From Meghimatium bilineatum (taxonomy: Eukaryota; Mollusca; Gastropoda; Stylommatophora; Philomycidae), in assembly GCA_034231615.1 (NCBI GenBank), contig CM067312.1, forward strand, positions 9,150,696 through 9,214,695: a stretch of DNA of 64,000 nucleotides, given 5' to 3'. Under the pieces are notes generated by a model that did no database searches, was not told where the DNA came from, and saw only the letters and a program-made list of their open reading frames with translations. Shown here piece by piece: positions 23,877 to 36,124 of the stretch. Both the position numbers and the translations under genes were made by a program. Positions within the stretch are counted from its first letter, which is position 1. The number at the start of each line of letters is the position of its first letter.

Positions 23877-24252
23877 GTAGAAGATAGCAGAGTTTGTGGC
23901 ATACACTCTAGAGTGTAGAAGATATCAGAGTTTGTGGCATACACTCTAGAGTGTAGAATATCAGAGTTTGTGGCATACACTCTAGAGTGTAGAAGATAGC
24001 AGAGTTTGTGGCATACACTCTAGAGTGTAGAAGATATCAGAGTTTGCGGCATACACTCTAGAGTGTAGAAGATAGCAGAGTTTGTGGCATACACTCTAGA
24101 GTGTAGAAGATATCAGAGTTTGTGGCATAAACTCTACAGGGTAGAAGATAGCAGAGTTTGTGGCATACACTCTAGAGTGTAGAAGATAGCAGAGTCTGTG
24201 GCATACACTCTAGAGTGTAGAAGATAGCAGAGTTTGTGGCATACACTCTACA
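23877..24252. repeat. 38-bp array, unrelated to the 14.9-kb satellite
   Basis: Ten units (gtagaagatagcagagtttg, tggcatacactctagagt) with alternation of gatagc and gatatc. Each unit contains the palindrome actctagagt. Confidence 0.95.
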
Positions 24253-24302
24253 TTCTTCTAATTTTCAGGATTTTGAGAGCGAACTCAAAAGAAGAAGAAG
24301 AA
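24253..24302 (+). repeat. (GAA)-tailed element 3' end
   Basis: ggattttgagagcgaactca followed by aaagaagaagaagaat has the tail signature shared by the SINE and LINE families of the window. Confidence 0.5.
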
Positions 24303-24334
24303 TATACCCTCGTTATGGTAAAGCATTAACATAT

Positions 24335-24472
24335 ATCCTGTCTAGATGGATTTAACGTTTATCCTGTCTACGGGAAGTTAACGTTTATCCTGTCTACGGG
24401 AAGTTAACGTTTATCCTGTCTACGGGAAGTTAACGTTTATCCTGTCTACGGGAAGTTAACCTTTATTCTTCT
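24335..24472. repeat. 26-bp array, five copies
   Basis: Units read gggaagttaacgtttatcct, gtctac. First and last copies are diverged. Confidence 0.9.
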
Positions 24473-24479
24473 AGGTTGT

Positions 24480-25010
24480 ACACTTGTTTTATTTACTGAC
24501 TTACACTTTTTGAAACGACCACTTCTCCAGTCAACCCAGCTATAAATGGGTGCCTAACGTATGCGTTAGTGAAGGTAATAATAGCAAGGAAGAGAACTGG
24601 GCACCACTCCAAAATGTTGCTGCGTCGTTATTTTCATCAACAGCAACCTGCTCCGATAAGACTTATCTTTACCTGTACATGTTTTGGTGAGCTCGTTTCA
24701 TTTCACGCGTATATTTGTTGCATTTTATTGTTGATTCTCGATTAAGGCTTTTTTGTCCGCATCGTTGAAATCGTACTGGCGAATGCCACTTATATTTATT
24801 AAAATGTATGCACGTTTGTTCTCTTTATTTTCCATATACAAGTAAATTCAAGAAGGAAGCCAGAGGATAAATGAAAAATTCTTGAGTCTAATGGGAATTG
24901 AACCAGTCCGTTCAACGGCACCAAATCGCATAGCTACTTTCATGTACAAAAGTTGCTAGACGATTTATTTCCATACTAACATTTGTTAATAGGATACGCC
25001 GTGCAATTTA
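24480..25010. other. Unassigned, with a tRNA-like SINE head on minus at 24885-24950
   Basis: The minus strand around 24900 has a T-arm-like ggactggttcaattcccatt, related to the insertion at 11.15 kb. Nothing else was recognised. Confidence 0.4.
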
Positions 25011-25014
25011 TAAT

Positions 25015-25465
25015 AGGTTTATTGTTGAATGGGTAGGTTGTTGAATAGGTTGATTCTTGAATACATTGATTTTTGATTAGGTTGATTATTGAATAGGTTG
25101 ATTGTTGAATAGGTTGATTGTTGAATAGGTTGATTGTTGAATAGGTTGATTATTGAATAGGTTGATTGTTGAATAGGTTGATTCTTGGATACATTTATTT
25201 TTGATTAGGTTGATTATTGAATAGGTTGATTGTTGAATAGGTTGATTGTTGAATAGGTTGATTGTTGAATAGGTTGATTATTGAATAGGTTGATTGTTGA
25301 ATAGGTTGATTCTTGGATACATTTATTTTTGATTAGGTTGATTATTGAATAGGTTGATTGTTGAATAGGTTGATTGTTGAATAGGTTGATTGTTGAATAG
25401 GTTGATTGTTGAATAGGTTGATTGTTGAATAGGTTGATTGTTGAATAGGTTGATTTTAGGTATGT
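25015..25465. repeat. 16-bp array organised in 128-bp higher-order repeats
   Basis: The basic unit is ataggttgattgttga. The variant pair attcttg(g/a)atacatt and atttttgattagg begins at 25053, 25181 and 25309, exactly 128 bp (8 x 16) apart, so blocks of eight units were amplified together. The last section is uniform. Confidence 0.95.
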
Positions 25466-25663
25466 TGATTATGGTCTTCACACACACGATATAATACTAT
25501 AAAAGAATCAGAACCTAAGGCCGCTATGATTGGATTACCTGAACTGCGATCTACCACTATTTTTTAATGGTTGTATAGCTTTAATATAACCAAATTGACT
25601 AACGTCCGCAGTTGAAAGAGCGTACCCAACCGTAAGATGTACATTTTACTTAACCAACCAAAA

Positions 25664-25945
25664 GTCTTCGCAACACAAAGGTCTTCGCAACACAAAAGTC
25701 TTGGGAACACAAAGGTCTTGGCAACACAAAGGTCTTGGCAACACAAAGGTCTTGACAACACAAAGGTCTTGGCAACACAAAGGTCTTGACAACACAAAGG
25801 TCTTGGCAACACAATGGTCTTGGGAACATAAAGCTCTTGGCAACAAAAAGGTCTTGGGAACACAAAGCTCTTGGCAGCAGAAAGCTCTTCGCAACACAAA
25901 GGTCTTCGCAACAGAAAGGTCTTGGCAAAACAAAGGTCCTCCCCC
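25664..25945. repeat. 18-bp array
   Basis: About 15 copies of acacaaaggtcttggcaa with variants (ttcgcaa, ttgacaa, ttgggaa). The period is a multiple of three and both strands stay open (LCCQDLCVAKTF and SWQHKGL types). This is a repeat artefact, not a gene. Confidence 0.9.
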
Positions 25946-25949
25946 AATT

Positions 25950-26840
25950 TCCATTGACCCTCCTCCTCCATCAGTTTCGTGAACAGGCCGAGTTAATATC
26001 TTAGCTGGCATGAGATCTGGGATGTTTGATGTGCCCGTGTCATCACAGAGAAGATGTCTGACGTATTCTATAAGACTTCATATTCTATCAGCAGATCACA
26101 AAGGTACGTTAATAGTTCCTGTAGCACGTTGACAATACTAAACAATCATATCTGACACCTGTTTTATCTTAGAAAATATTTTTTGTTTATATTTTTTAGT
26201 ATTTTGTTGAATAATGAAATATATTGTATCGTGGTTTACGGATACGCAGCGATATCTGCGCCTTTCGCACCGGGACAGCAGCAAGGCGTGTTTAGTTCCT
26301 ATTGCCTTTCTAAATATGGGGTAACCAATTGTACGTCAAGTCTCTTACTGCATGTACAAAAGATTGTTGCTATTATTTGTTCCGCTAGCGGTACCCTGGC
26401 AACATGGTTGGACCTCTTCCTTTTTAAGATCGTAAAACAAATATTTGTGTAATGATAGAGTGACGCTAATCCAAAGGTCTTTTTTGTGCCATATCCACAG
26501 TTCATCCCATAATATGATTATTCATTAACTTTATCTTGTTTTTCAACGTTCATTTACCCCTTCCACTACCATTTTTCTTCCTCTTCCACTTTCTCTCTCT
26601 TATCATTGCCTTGATACCTTGATGGCTTTAGACTACTTTTTAAAAATAATCTTTGCTTTCATCTGAAGTTTTATTCCAGATTTCATTTATTATTCCATAA
26701 TTTTCCCAGCTTTCGTTTTCTAAATCTGATGCTATTATTGTAAAATCAATTCAGGCGTAAGCTTATCCCAGCAGCGGCTTTAGTAGTCGCCATTTTAGTT
26801 CGTGAATGAATGAGGGTTTCATATATAATGTAATATAATT
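25950..26840. other. Unassigned, containing a SINE relic on minus at 26224-26270
   Basis: gtttacggatacgcagcgat followed by atctgcgcctttcgcac is the reverse complement of the SINE middle (aggcgcagatatcgcagc). The rest shows no recognisable genes. Confidence 0.5.
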
Positions 26841-26842
26841 AT

Positions 26843-29025
26843 AATTTGAATGATAAGTGTTGTGTATTAGAATGATAAGTGTTGTGTATTAGAATGATAA
26901 GTGTTGTGTATTAGAATGATAAGTGTTGCGTATTAGAATAATAAGTGCGGTGTATTAGAATGATAAGTGCGGTGTATTAGAATGATAAGTGTTGTGTATT
27001 AGAATATAAGTGTTGTGTATTAGAATGATAAGTGTTGTGTATTACAATGATAAGTGTTGTGTATTAAAATGATAAGTGTTGTGTATTAGAATAAGTATTG
27101 TATATTAGAATGATAAGTGTGTATTAGAATGATAAGTGTTGTGCATTAGAATAATAAGTGTTGCGAATTAGAATGATAAGTGTTGCGTATTAGAATGATA
27201 AGTATTGTACATTAGAATGATATGTGTTGTGTATTAGAATGATAAGTGTTGCGTATTAGAATGATAAGTGTTGTGTATTAGAATGATAAGTGTTGTACCT
27301 TAGAAGGATAAGTGTTGTGTATTGAAATGATAAGTCGTGTGTATTAAAACGATAAGTGTGGTGTATTAGAATAAGTATTGTATATTAGAATGATAAGTGT
27401 GTATTAGAATGATAAGTGTTGCGTATTAGAATGATAAGTGTTGTGTATTAAAATGATAAGTGTTGTGTATTAGAATGATAAGTGTTGTGTATTAGAATGA
27501 TAAGTGTTGTACATTAGAATGATATGTGTTGTGTATTAGAATGATAAGTGTTGCGTATTAGAATGATAAGTGTTGTGTATTAAAATGATAAGTGTTGTAC
27601 ATTAGAAGGATAAGTATTGTGTATTGAAATGATAAGTGGTGTGTATTAAAACGATAAGTGTGGTGTATTAGAATAAGTATTGTATATTAGAATGATAAGT
27701 GTGTATTAGAATGATAAGTGTTGTGTATTATAATGATAAGTGTTGTGTATTATAATGATAAGTGTTGTGTATTATAATGATAAGTGTTGTGTATTGAAAT
27801 GATAAGTGGTGTGTATTAAAACGATAAGTGTGGTGTATTAGAATAAGTATTGTATATTAGAATGATAAGTGTGTATTAGAATGATAAGTGTTGTGTATTA
27901 GAATGATAAGTGGTGTACATTAGAATGATAAGTGTTGTGTATTATAATGATAAGTGTTGCGTATTAGAATGATAAGTTTTGTGTATTAGAATGATAGTCC
28001 GCTGAAGACGGATGTGTTGGGTCATTGGCGCAAATAAAACTGCGACACAACGCATTTCCATTCTCTGGACTACATCCTGCTAGAAATCTATAGTAGAACA
28101 ATGGTCTTGCTACAAGGAGTTTGAGAATGAACGATGAAGAAGAAGAAGAATGATAAGTGTTGTACATTAGAATGATAAGTGTTGTACATTAGAATGATAA
28201 GTGTTGTGCATTAAAATGATAAGTGTTGTACATTAGAATGATAAGTGTTGTGTATTAAAATGATAAGTGTTGTGTATTAAAATGATAAGTGTTGTGTATT
28301 AGAATAAGTATTGTGTATTAGAATGATAAGTGTGTATTATAATGATAAGTGTTGTGCATTAAAATGATAAGTGGTGTACATTAGAATGATAAGTGTTGTG
28401 CATTAAAATGATAAGTGTTGTACATTAGAATGATAAGTGTTGTGTATTAAAATGATAAGTGTTGTGTATTAAAATGATAAGTGTTGTGTATTAGAATAAG
28501 TATTGTGTATTAGAATGATAAGTGTGTATTATAATGATAAGTGTTGTGCATTAAAATGATAAGTGTTGTACATTAGAATGATAAGTGTTGTGCATTAAAA
28601 TGATAAGTGTTGTACATTAGAATGATAAGTGTTGTGTATTAAAATGATAAGTGTTGTGTATTAAAATGATAAGTGTTGTGTATTAGAATAAGTATTGTGT
28701 ATTAGAATGATAAGTGTGTATTATAATGATAAGTGTTGTGTATTAGAATGATAAGTGTGTATTATAATGATAAGTGTTGTGTATTAGAATGATAAGTGTG
28801 TATTATAATGATAAGTGTTGTATATTAGAATGATAAGTGTGTATTATAATGATAAGTGTTGTGTATTAGAATGATAAGTGTGTATTATAATGATAAGTGT
28901 TGTGTATTAGAATGATAAGTGTGTATTATAATGATAAGTGTTGTGTATTAGAATAAGTATTGTGTATTAGAATGATAAGTGTGTATTATAATGATAAGTG
29001 TTGTATATTAGAATGATAAGTGTTG
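26843..29025. repeat. 22-bp array with mixed higher-order blocks, interrupted by a SINE
   Basis: About 95 units of gaatgataagtgttgtgtatta with shortened forms (gaataagtattgtatatta, gaatgataagtgtgtatta). The short forms recur in fixed order, for example before 27360, 27660 and 27840 and again near 28310, 28500 and 28690, so multi-unit blocks were copied. A SINE interrupts at 28003-28150. Confidence 0.95.
28003..28150 (+). repeat. SINE, short form, inserted in the 22-bp array
   Basis: It begins near ccgctgaagacggatgtgtt and ends gatgaagaagaagaa. The flanks gaatgata are identical on both sides, which is either a target duplication or array sequence. It is very similar to the copy at 645-808. 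Confidence 0.85.
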
Positions 29026-29164
29026 TGGATTGCGGATCGTAGATATTATTAAGTTTAAAAAAAATGTTTGAAGCTTTTTGATTTCCAGAGATTACGAGCA
29101 ATGAATCTCTTATTTCCTATGTGAAATGTAGGGATCTCCAGCGTTTTCTTTCATACCAAGGAGA

Positions 29165-29290
29165 CCCCGTCCTAATTTTCGTTGGTCAATATTTATATAC
29201 TTGGAGTCGCCTTGGATATTTCTGGAATGTAACTACCAGCATATAAATAGTGACCAACGGAAATCACGATAATTATCACATACGTAATGA
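29165..29290. mobile_element. Short inverted-repeat element, copy 1
   Basis: The left arm cgttggtcaatatttatat and right arm (reverse complement cgttggtcactatttatat) bracket a short spacer containing ggagtcgcc. Related copies lie at 36.12 and 44.81 kb. The size and arms suggest a MITE or snapback element, and its ends are not defined. Confidence 0.6.
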
Positions 29291-29563
29291 ATGAAGTCTG
29301 AATTAATTATGGTAAGAGGCCTTCTACTGCCTAAGGTCTCCCTCCAACTCTCAAACGTTAAACAATGTTTTAAGGAGAAATTATACTTAGTACTGATCTA
29401 TATGTATAAGTTATGTTCTACCATTCTGTACTCAGACATCTAGTTCGAGATCTATATATTTATGTATATGTTTATGTTCTATAATTCTGTACATTCTATA
29501 CTCAAACATCCAGTTACATGAAGTCCTGCAGCTATGCAAATATTTGGTGGTCTAAGTCATTCT

Positions 29564-29607
29564 TGTTATCGTCATCACCATCATCATCATACATCACCAC
29601 CATCACT
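29564..29607. repeat. (CATCAC/CATCAT)n microsatellite
   Basis: A short imperfect run of catcaccatcatcatcat. No coding potential. Confidence 0.8.
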
Positions 29608-29612
29608 TCCTG

Positions 29613-29740
29613 ACATATGACCAAGTGGTTAAGTCGTTTACATAGATCGTGGGTTCGAATCTTGCTCTCGTTGTTTCGTTCACTTTAAAGTGATTTTTTC
29701 CCGAAAATATATGAGGATTATCGTCTGGAGTTACGGATTA
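29613..29740 (+). repeat. tRNA-derived SINE head
   Basis: gaccaagtggttaagtcgtt is a good D-arm/box A sequence and gtgggttcgaatcttgctct a good T-arm/box B, with about 25 bases between. No acceptor stem is seen. A body with actttaaagtgatttttt follows. It is a SINE or tRNA pseudogene. Confidence 0.6.
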
Positions 29741-29855
29741 ATGTGTTTTGAGTGGTACTCTTGGCAGGGGAGTGCATATTTCTCGAGAGGGACGGAATAT
29801 ATGTGAGGTGATGTTAGAAGCACAAAGTCGAATCTCTACTAATTTTCAACACTGT

Positions 29856-29998
29856 ACAACTTTATCCCGTTGTAGTGCGTTGTCAAGGATCACCGTTACA
29901 ACTTTATCCCGTTGTAGTGCGTTGTCAAGGATCACCGTTACAACTTTATCCCGTTGTAGTGCGTTGTCAAGGATCACCTTTACAACTTTATCCCGTTA
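29856..29998. repeat. 42-bp array, about 3.4 copies
   Basis: The unit caactttatcccgttgtagt, gcgttgtcaaggatcaccgt recurs with a 42-bp period. It keeps one frame open (CSALSRITVTTLSR), but no protein family is recognisable. Confidence 0.9.
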
Positions 29999-29999
29999 T

Positions 30000-30715
30000 A
30001 GCTATGGGTCGCAACAGTACACTTTTACCAAAAGCGGTACTTTCTTTATTGAAGTTTACAAGTACCGGAATCCCGAAATTTTTTATATTTAGAGAAGCAT
30101 TCGTCGAGATTATAGGTGACCATTTATCAATGAAATAAAAACATTTAGAAAAAAAATAAACACAATTTAATGTTTAATAAACTTTTAACAATAACACAAA
30201 TGTCTAACGTCAGACTTTAATCAAACGAACAAAAATAATATTCTTAACTTTTTAATTGAAATAATTTTATTAATCAAATATTAAAATAATTTAGATTAAT
30301 TTTAAATAAGGAAATCGTAAAAATGACAAAATGTCTAATGTTTGATCGCTTAATTTTGAGCGCAAATAGTTGCAAAAGTAACGTGATGACGACAACACCC
30401 GCTCAGACTCCAAATTTAGGTTTATATTTTTCAAGATCCCCAATTTCGTTCTGTCAACCTGGAGGGAAAATAAACCATTATAACAATAAATGTCACTTAA
30501 CAATAATATATTTAGTTTATTTATTTAAATGGAGTTATTGTGTCGTGTACAACTGTAAAATATGTTTAAATTTTCATTAATTTCATGCAAAAGTTTGGCT
30601 AGATACAGTACGGAAAAACTGCCTGAATTCAGCCTGGGACATAATAGTTCGAGTATTATTATGTCTCAAAACGAAAAATCAGTTATGAAGTGAATAATTA
30701 ATATTCTTATATATA
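30000..30715. other. AT-rich stretch without recognised genes
   Basis: Short frames only. No motifs or repeats worth naming. Confidence 0.5.
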
Positions 30716-30721
30716 GAATAT

Positions 30722-31240
30722 CCACATAAGCCTAGAGATACCATCAGAACACCAACAGGGAAATACTGCAATAATTATGATACAGAAATCCAGGCAATTA
30801 GGGTGGTAACTGAAAAACTGCTGAACAACCCTGGTCCACAGCCCGTTGTATTCCTGACAGATGCAAGGTTAGTGCTTCAAGCTCTCTGGAAAACTAACAG
30901 GCTTATAACGCCTACTTAATCAACTGTTTTAGCAATATAGGATAACCATGCAGTGGATACCCTCTCACTGTGGAATACCAGGAAATGAAAAAAACAGACC
31001 AAGTGGCCAAGGAAAGTGCTGCCGAAGACCAACCAGATATACCAATCACCTACCATCATAAAAACAGATAATCAGGTCAATAAGAAAGCCACAAACACCA
31101 ACACAAGATGACTATCACATTATGAACAGATCAGAACAAGTTGTAATTCTACGCCTCAGAACGGGACACAACAGACAGTTACATTAATTCACAAAGTTCA
31201 AAATTGGCAACACGGCCATGTGGACTGGCAGCACAGAATA
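30722..31240 (+). pseudogene. LINE RNase H fragment, plus strand
   Basis: The frames give TPTGKYCNNYDTEIQAI (second catalytic Glu), VVFLTDARLVLQAL (Asp) and, after a shift, MQWIPSHCGIPGNEK with the normal histidine. It then decays into frameshifts. It is the same family as the minus-strand copies at 20.1-20.6 and 36.4-37.1 kb. Confidence 0.75.
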
Positions 31241-31275
31241 CCAAACATATATATGTTCTATCATTCTAATATCAT

Positions 31276-31505
31276 TCCATATCAGGGGTAATAATCAGGG
31301 ACGATAATCAGGGGTAATAATCAGGGACGATAATCAGGGGTAATAATCAGGGACAATAATCAGGGGTAATAATCAGGGACAATAATCAGGGACAATAATC
31401 AGGGGTAATAATCAGGAACAATAATCAGGGGTAATAATCAGGGATAATAATCAGGGGTAATAATCAAGGGTAATAATCAGGGGTAATAATTAGGGGTAAT
31501 AATCA
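31276..31505. repeat. 13-bp array
   Basis: About 17 units of ggggtaataatca mixed with gggacaataatca and gggacgataatca. Confidence 0.9.
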
Positions 31506-31667
31506 TTCTCATTCCATCTGCACCCTCCACATACACGGACAAGAGCCTAAAAGTGTTGGCCAGAAAGACAACAAGAGCAGCTGTCTTTCTGTTTCAAGAG
31601 TGCATCATGGGAAGGTACTTTTAGAATCTTGGTTACCTGCTAACTCTTAATCCACCGAGAGCAATGC

Positions 31668-31808
31668 GGTACCCTTTGTACCCTTCACATGCATAAATAA
31701 GTGTTTATTACTGCTGCTTTGTACCCTTCACATGCATAAATAAGTGTTTATTACTGCTGCTTTGTACCCTTCACATGCATAAATAAGTGTTTATTACTGC
31801 TGCTTTGT
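31668..31808. repeat. 43-bp array, three copies
   Basis: ctttgtacccttcacatgca, then taaataagtgtttattactg, repeats three times. The sequence before it (gagcaatgcggtaccctttg) recurs in altered form near 39.91 kb, so this region belongs to a dispersed repeat. Confidence 0.9.
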
Positions 31809-31934
31809 ATACTGTGACTTTGGTGGTAGTCGATATTCCCCTTCTTTTCCATACATTTTTCTTGATTCTTACAAATGTGACACTTGCTTTCGCTTTTCTG
31901 TTTCTCACCTCGGTTTCGATAACATCTCAGTGCC

Positions 31935-32010
31935 TCTCACAACTATACGGTATAATAGTCACAACTATACGGTATAATAGTCACAACTATACGGTATAAT
32001 AGTCACAACT
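31935..32010. repeat. 22-bp array, about 3.5 copies
   Basis: tcacaactatacggtataat followed by ag repeats in tandem. Confidence 0.9.
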
Positions 32011-32835
32011 AATTGATTCATACATTTCGATTTAGATGAGAGTTGACAGAGTGCAGAAGAATTATGATTACACGGAGAAATTATCAATGTTTCTATACGG
32101 CTCTACTGGTTTTTGTTTCAGATTTCTGCCGTTTTATGCTGTAATCTCGTCCTCTTATTCATATTTACAAAATATTTTCTTCTATAAATATCCGATTAGT
32201 TCATAATCTTACTCCTGTGCTTTATTATTTGTTCCATTGAACACGTTTGTCATTGTCCTGTTCTGTATTTTTTTTGGTTCGCATATTTGAACTCCTAAAA
32301 TGCATAGGACCGGTAAGTAGGGCCGTGCGGTAGATTTTCTCCGCATATTGCAAGTCTTTGAAACCACACCCCCCCCACAATGTTTTATAGTTTTTCATCG
32401 AAATGCTGCCACCGTCAATGTATTTTGATTCATGCCGGCTGATGAGGCCGCCTCTCTACAACATAGCACGGCACGATCCTAATTATCGACCCACCAGGGC
32501 CAGAGCCATAAAATAACTATTACACCACCAGGAAGGTAGGTTTCTGCTTATGCACTGCCCCAAGCCACTGCAGCCACGATAGGGTTCACTGTGCTCATTC
32601 CCCTTCACAAATTGACTACTGGTTATGCCGAACTTCTCTATGGCTCCAGGCATAGAATCAAATGTACAAGACAAAAGGATTATCACATCCCGAGACACTG
32701 TACCTTTATGATGGGCCTCAGTCATAGGAAAACAGTGCAGTCAATTTCCCTTTCCCCAGTGCTACACAGTAAACCTTTGGCTTCCACTCAATCACCGAGG
32801 GAGAATGCATATATATATATATGCATGCTCTACCC
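32010..32835. other. Unassigned stretch
   Basis: Poly-C run at about 32372-32380 and a short (AT)n at about 32810-32822. No gene recognised. Frames of about 80 codons on both strands overlap each other and lack motifs. Confidence 0.5.
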
Positions 32836-32839
32836 CTAA

Positions 32840-33190
32840 ACCCTTTGGTGCCTTTCAGCGTCAGGGGTAGAAGAGTTTTCTGGAGACGGCCCTCTTGTGT
32901 GCTGAATATATTGTGGAATTCGTCGCTTCTTTTATTTCGGTGGTCCATCGTGTTCGTGGTCGGTCTCTAGGTCTACCTTCACTGTATCTGTGTAGCATAG
33001 CTTACTGTGGTATGCTATCTGATGGTAGTCTGCTGATGTGTGCAAACCATTGTATCTGTGTAGCATAGCTTGCTGTGGTATGCTGTCTGATGGTAGTCTG
33101 CTGATGTGTGCAAACCATTGTATCTGTGTAGCGTAGCTTGTTGTGGTATGCTATCTGATGGTAGTCTGCTGATGTATCTGTTGTCACTTA
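32840..33190 (-). pseudogene. LINE C-terminal fragment with a 68-bp triplication
   Basis: On the minus strand it reads MVCTHQQTTIRQHTT/ISRLPSDSIPQQATLHRY, matching AHISRLPSDSIPQQATLHRY of the LINE at 49.96-50.02 kb. It continues toward the 3' end with VDLETDHEHD and PDAERHQRV. The segment between 33000 and 33185 is present three times at a 68-bp period, so a piece of the reading frame was tandemly duplicated. Confidence 0.75.
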
Positions 33191-33280
33191 ATATATAATT
33201 AAGACACAACAGATACAAAGTCTGTCTAAAAATAATTTGGTTATAATTTATATTTCGCAAGCTTAAACATTTAACAAAAT

Positions 33281-33425
33281 AAAATCAGTATTCAAATACG
33301 AACGTGTGTGGAATACTTGTGATAACATGAAAATTATTTATAGTGATAACAGGAAAATTACTTCTATTGAAATACGAACGTATGTGGAATACTTGTGATA
33401 ACATGACCATTTCTTCTATTGAAAT
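33281..33425. repeat. Imperfect duplication of about 77 bp
   Basis: aaatacgaacgtgtgtggaa and acttgtgataacatga occur twice, at about 33294 and 33370. Confidence 0.7.
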
Positions 33426-33609
33426 AAAGTTAAAGGATTAGATACGAGGTCGTATCTGACCTTATTTCTTTTCGAAGGTCATTTTGTTATACCTGTTTTT
33501 GTTATGTGTTTAAAAAAAAAATTGAACTCTTCAAGAAGGAAGATTTCACAACTAATACAGAATCATATGATCAAGTACAAGCAGACATCAGTGTTAAACG
33601 AGATAATGA

Positions 33610-33778
33610 GATTGATAAAATAGATAAAATACGACAAGAAATTGTACATAATCAAGAATTGACAAATAAAAATGACATTTGATGCTGCAATATTTTGTAA
33701 CGATAGACCATTGCTTGCGGCAACAAAGATTGCTTATTACAACAATCTAGAATTTCTTTATATGAAAACATGTCATTT
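33610..33778 (+). pseudogene. Possible ankyrin-repeat coding relic next to the (ATCT)n tract
   Basis: The frame NDRPLLAATKIAYYNNLEFL has the spacing of an ankyrin module (TPLxxA, then a second helix with xxVExL). The adjoining microsatellite starts right after it. Support is weak alone but is raised by the clearer ankyrin segments at 35.93 and 37.14 kb. Confidence 0.35.
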
Positions 33779-33781
33779 TGC

Positions 33782-34765
<984 letters not shown>

Positions 34766-34845
34766 ATTTTTCACTTGTGTCGTTATGTCGCGGGGAGGGG
34801 GAAGTGTAATTGTCTGTCTTTGATTATTTGGGTCACACTGGTTAT

Positions 34846-35936
34846 GATTCTTCTCAAAGCTAAAGCATGTATTCTTCTCAAAGCTAAAGCATTGATTCTT
34901 CTCAAAGCTAAAGCATGGATTCTTCTCAAAGCTAAAGCATTGATTCTTCTCAAAGCTAAAGCAATGATTCTTCTCAAAGCTAGAGCAATGATTCTTCTCA
35001 AATCTAGAGCGATGATCCTTCTCAAAGCTAAAGCATTGATTCTTCTCAAAGCTAAAGCATTGATTCTTCTCAAAGCTAAATCATTGATTCTTCTCAAAGC
35101 TAAAGCATGGATTCTTCTCAAAGCTAAAGCATTGATTCTTCTCAAAGCTAAAGCAATGATTCTTCTCAAAGCTAGAGCAATGATTCTTCTCAAATCTAGA
35201 GCGATGATTCTTCTCAAAGCTAAAGCATGTATTCTTCTCAAAGCTAAAGCATTGATTCTTCTCAAAGCTAAAGCATGGATTCTTCTCAAAGCTAAAGCAT
35301 TGATTCTTCTCAAAGCTAAAGCAATGATTCTTCTCAAAGCTAGAGCAATGATTCTTCTCAAATCTAGAGCGATGATCCTTCTCAAAGCTAAAGCATTGAT
35401 TCTTCTCAAAGCTAAAGCATTGATTCTTCTCAAAGCTAAATCATTGATTCTTCTCAAAGCTAAAGCATGGATTCTTCTCAAAGCTAAAGCATTGATTCTT
35501 CTCAAAGCTAAAGCAATGATTCTTCTCAAAGCTAGAGCAATGATTCTTCTCAAATCTAGAGCGATGATTCTTCTCAAAGCTAAAGCATGTATTCTTCTCA
35601 AAGCTAAAGCAATGATTCTTCTCAAAGCTAAAGCATTGATTCTTCTCAAAGCTAAAGCAATGATTCTTCTCAAAGCTAAAGCATTGATTCTTCTCAAAGC
35701 TAAAGCAATGATTCTTCTCAAAGCTAAAGCATTGATTCTTCTCAAAGCTAAAGGAATAATTCTTCTCAAAGCTAAAGCAATGATTCTTCTCAAAGCTAAA
35801 GCACTGATCCTTCTCAAAGCTAAAGCATTGATTCTTCTCAAAGCTAAAGCATTGATTCTTCTCAAAGCTAAATCAATGATTGTTCTCAAAGCTAAAGCAA
35901 TGATTGTTCTTAAAGCTAAATCAATTATTGTTACTG
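34846..35936. repeat. 24-bp array derived from ankyrin-type coding sequence, 360-bp higher-order repeat
   Basis: About 45 units of 24 bp (attcttctcaaagctaaagc, then attg). The plus strand encodes LILLKAKA and the minus strand ALALRRIN, with no stop on either. The lines starting 34981 and 35341 are identical, giving a 360-bp (15-unit) higher-order period. The unit matches gtattaattcttctcagagc, tggagac at 37.16 kb, which lies inside an ankyrin-like module encoding EIVLILLRAGD. The expansion therefore probably began in coding sequence. Confidence 0.95.
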
Positions 35937-36097
35937 AAAATATCAACAATGACACTCTAGTATATTTGAGCACTTGTGATGGTCATAAAGCATGGACGGA
36001 CAACATGAAGAAGGACTGGACAAGACAAGATTTTCCTTTACTCGTCCGCATCGTTGAAGAAAGAAATCGATGGATGACTCGGTGTGTTGATACATGA
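35930..36097 (+). pseudogene. Ankyrin-like segment joined to a LINE C-terminus
   Basis: Right after the array the frame reads NNDTLVYLSTCDGHK, like the loop and first helix of an ankyrin module (compare NDNDNLLHSSAEKDHK at 37.21 kb). It then becomes WTDNMKKDWTRQDF and LVRIVEERNRWM, the tail typical of LINE RTs (W-DNI-W...L-R-EDR-W), ending at a stop at 36097. The join looks like a retrotransposon insertion. Confidence 0.55.
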
Positions 36098-36124
36098 CTG
36101 CCTCTAATAAAGAATTTCGAATGG

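Noticed and set aside
25564..26011. Minus-strand frames with LCCQDLCVAKTF repeats, metallothionein-like Cys pattern
   Set aside because: The Cys spacing comes from the 18-bp DNA unit; the frame has no unique start or end domain.
29613..29680. Possible functional tRNA gene
   Set aside because: Box A and box B are present but no acceptor stem or complete anticodon arm was found. It is a SINE head or relic.
32483..32948. Overlapping frames of 76-82 codons on both strands
   Set aside because: No motif, no start preference, and part of the region is LINE 3' sequence.
34783..35973. Minus-strand frame of 396 codons (ALALRRIN)
   Set aside because: It is the antisense shadow of the 24-bp array.
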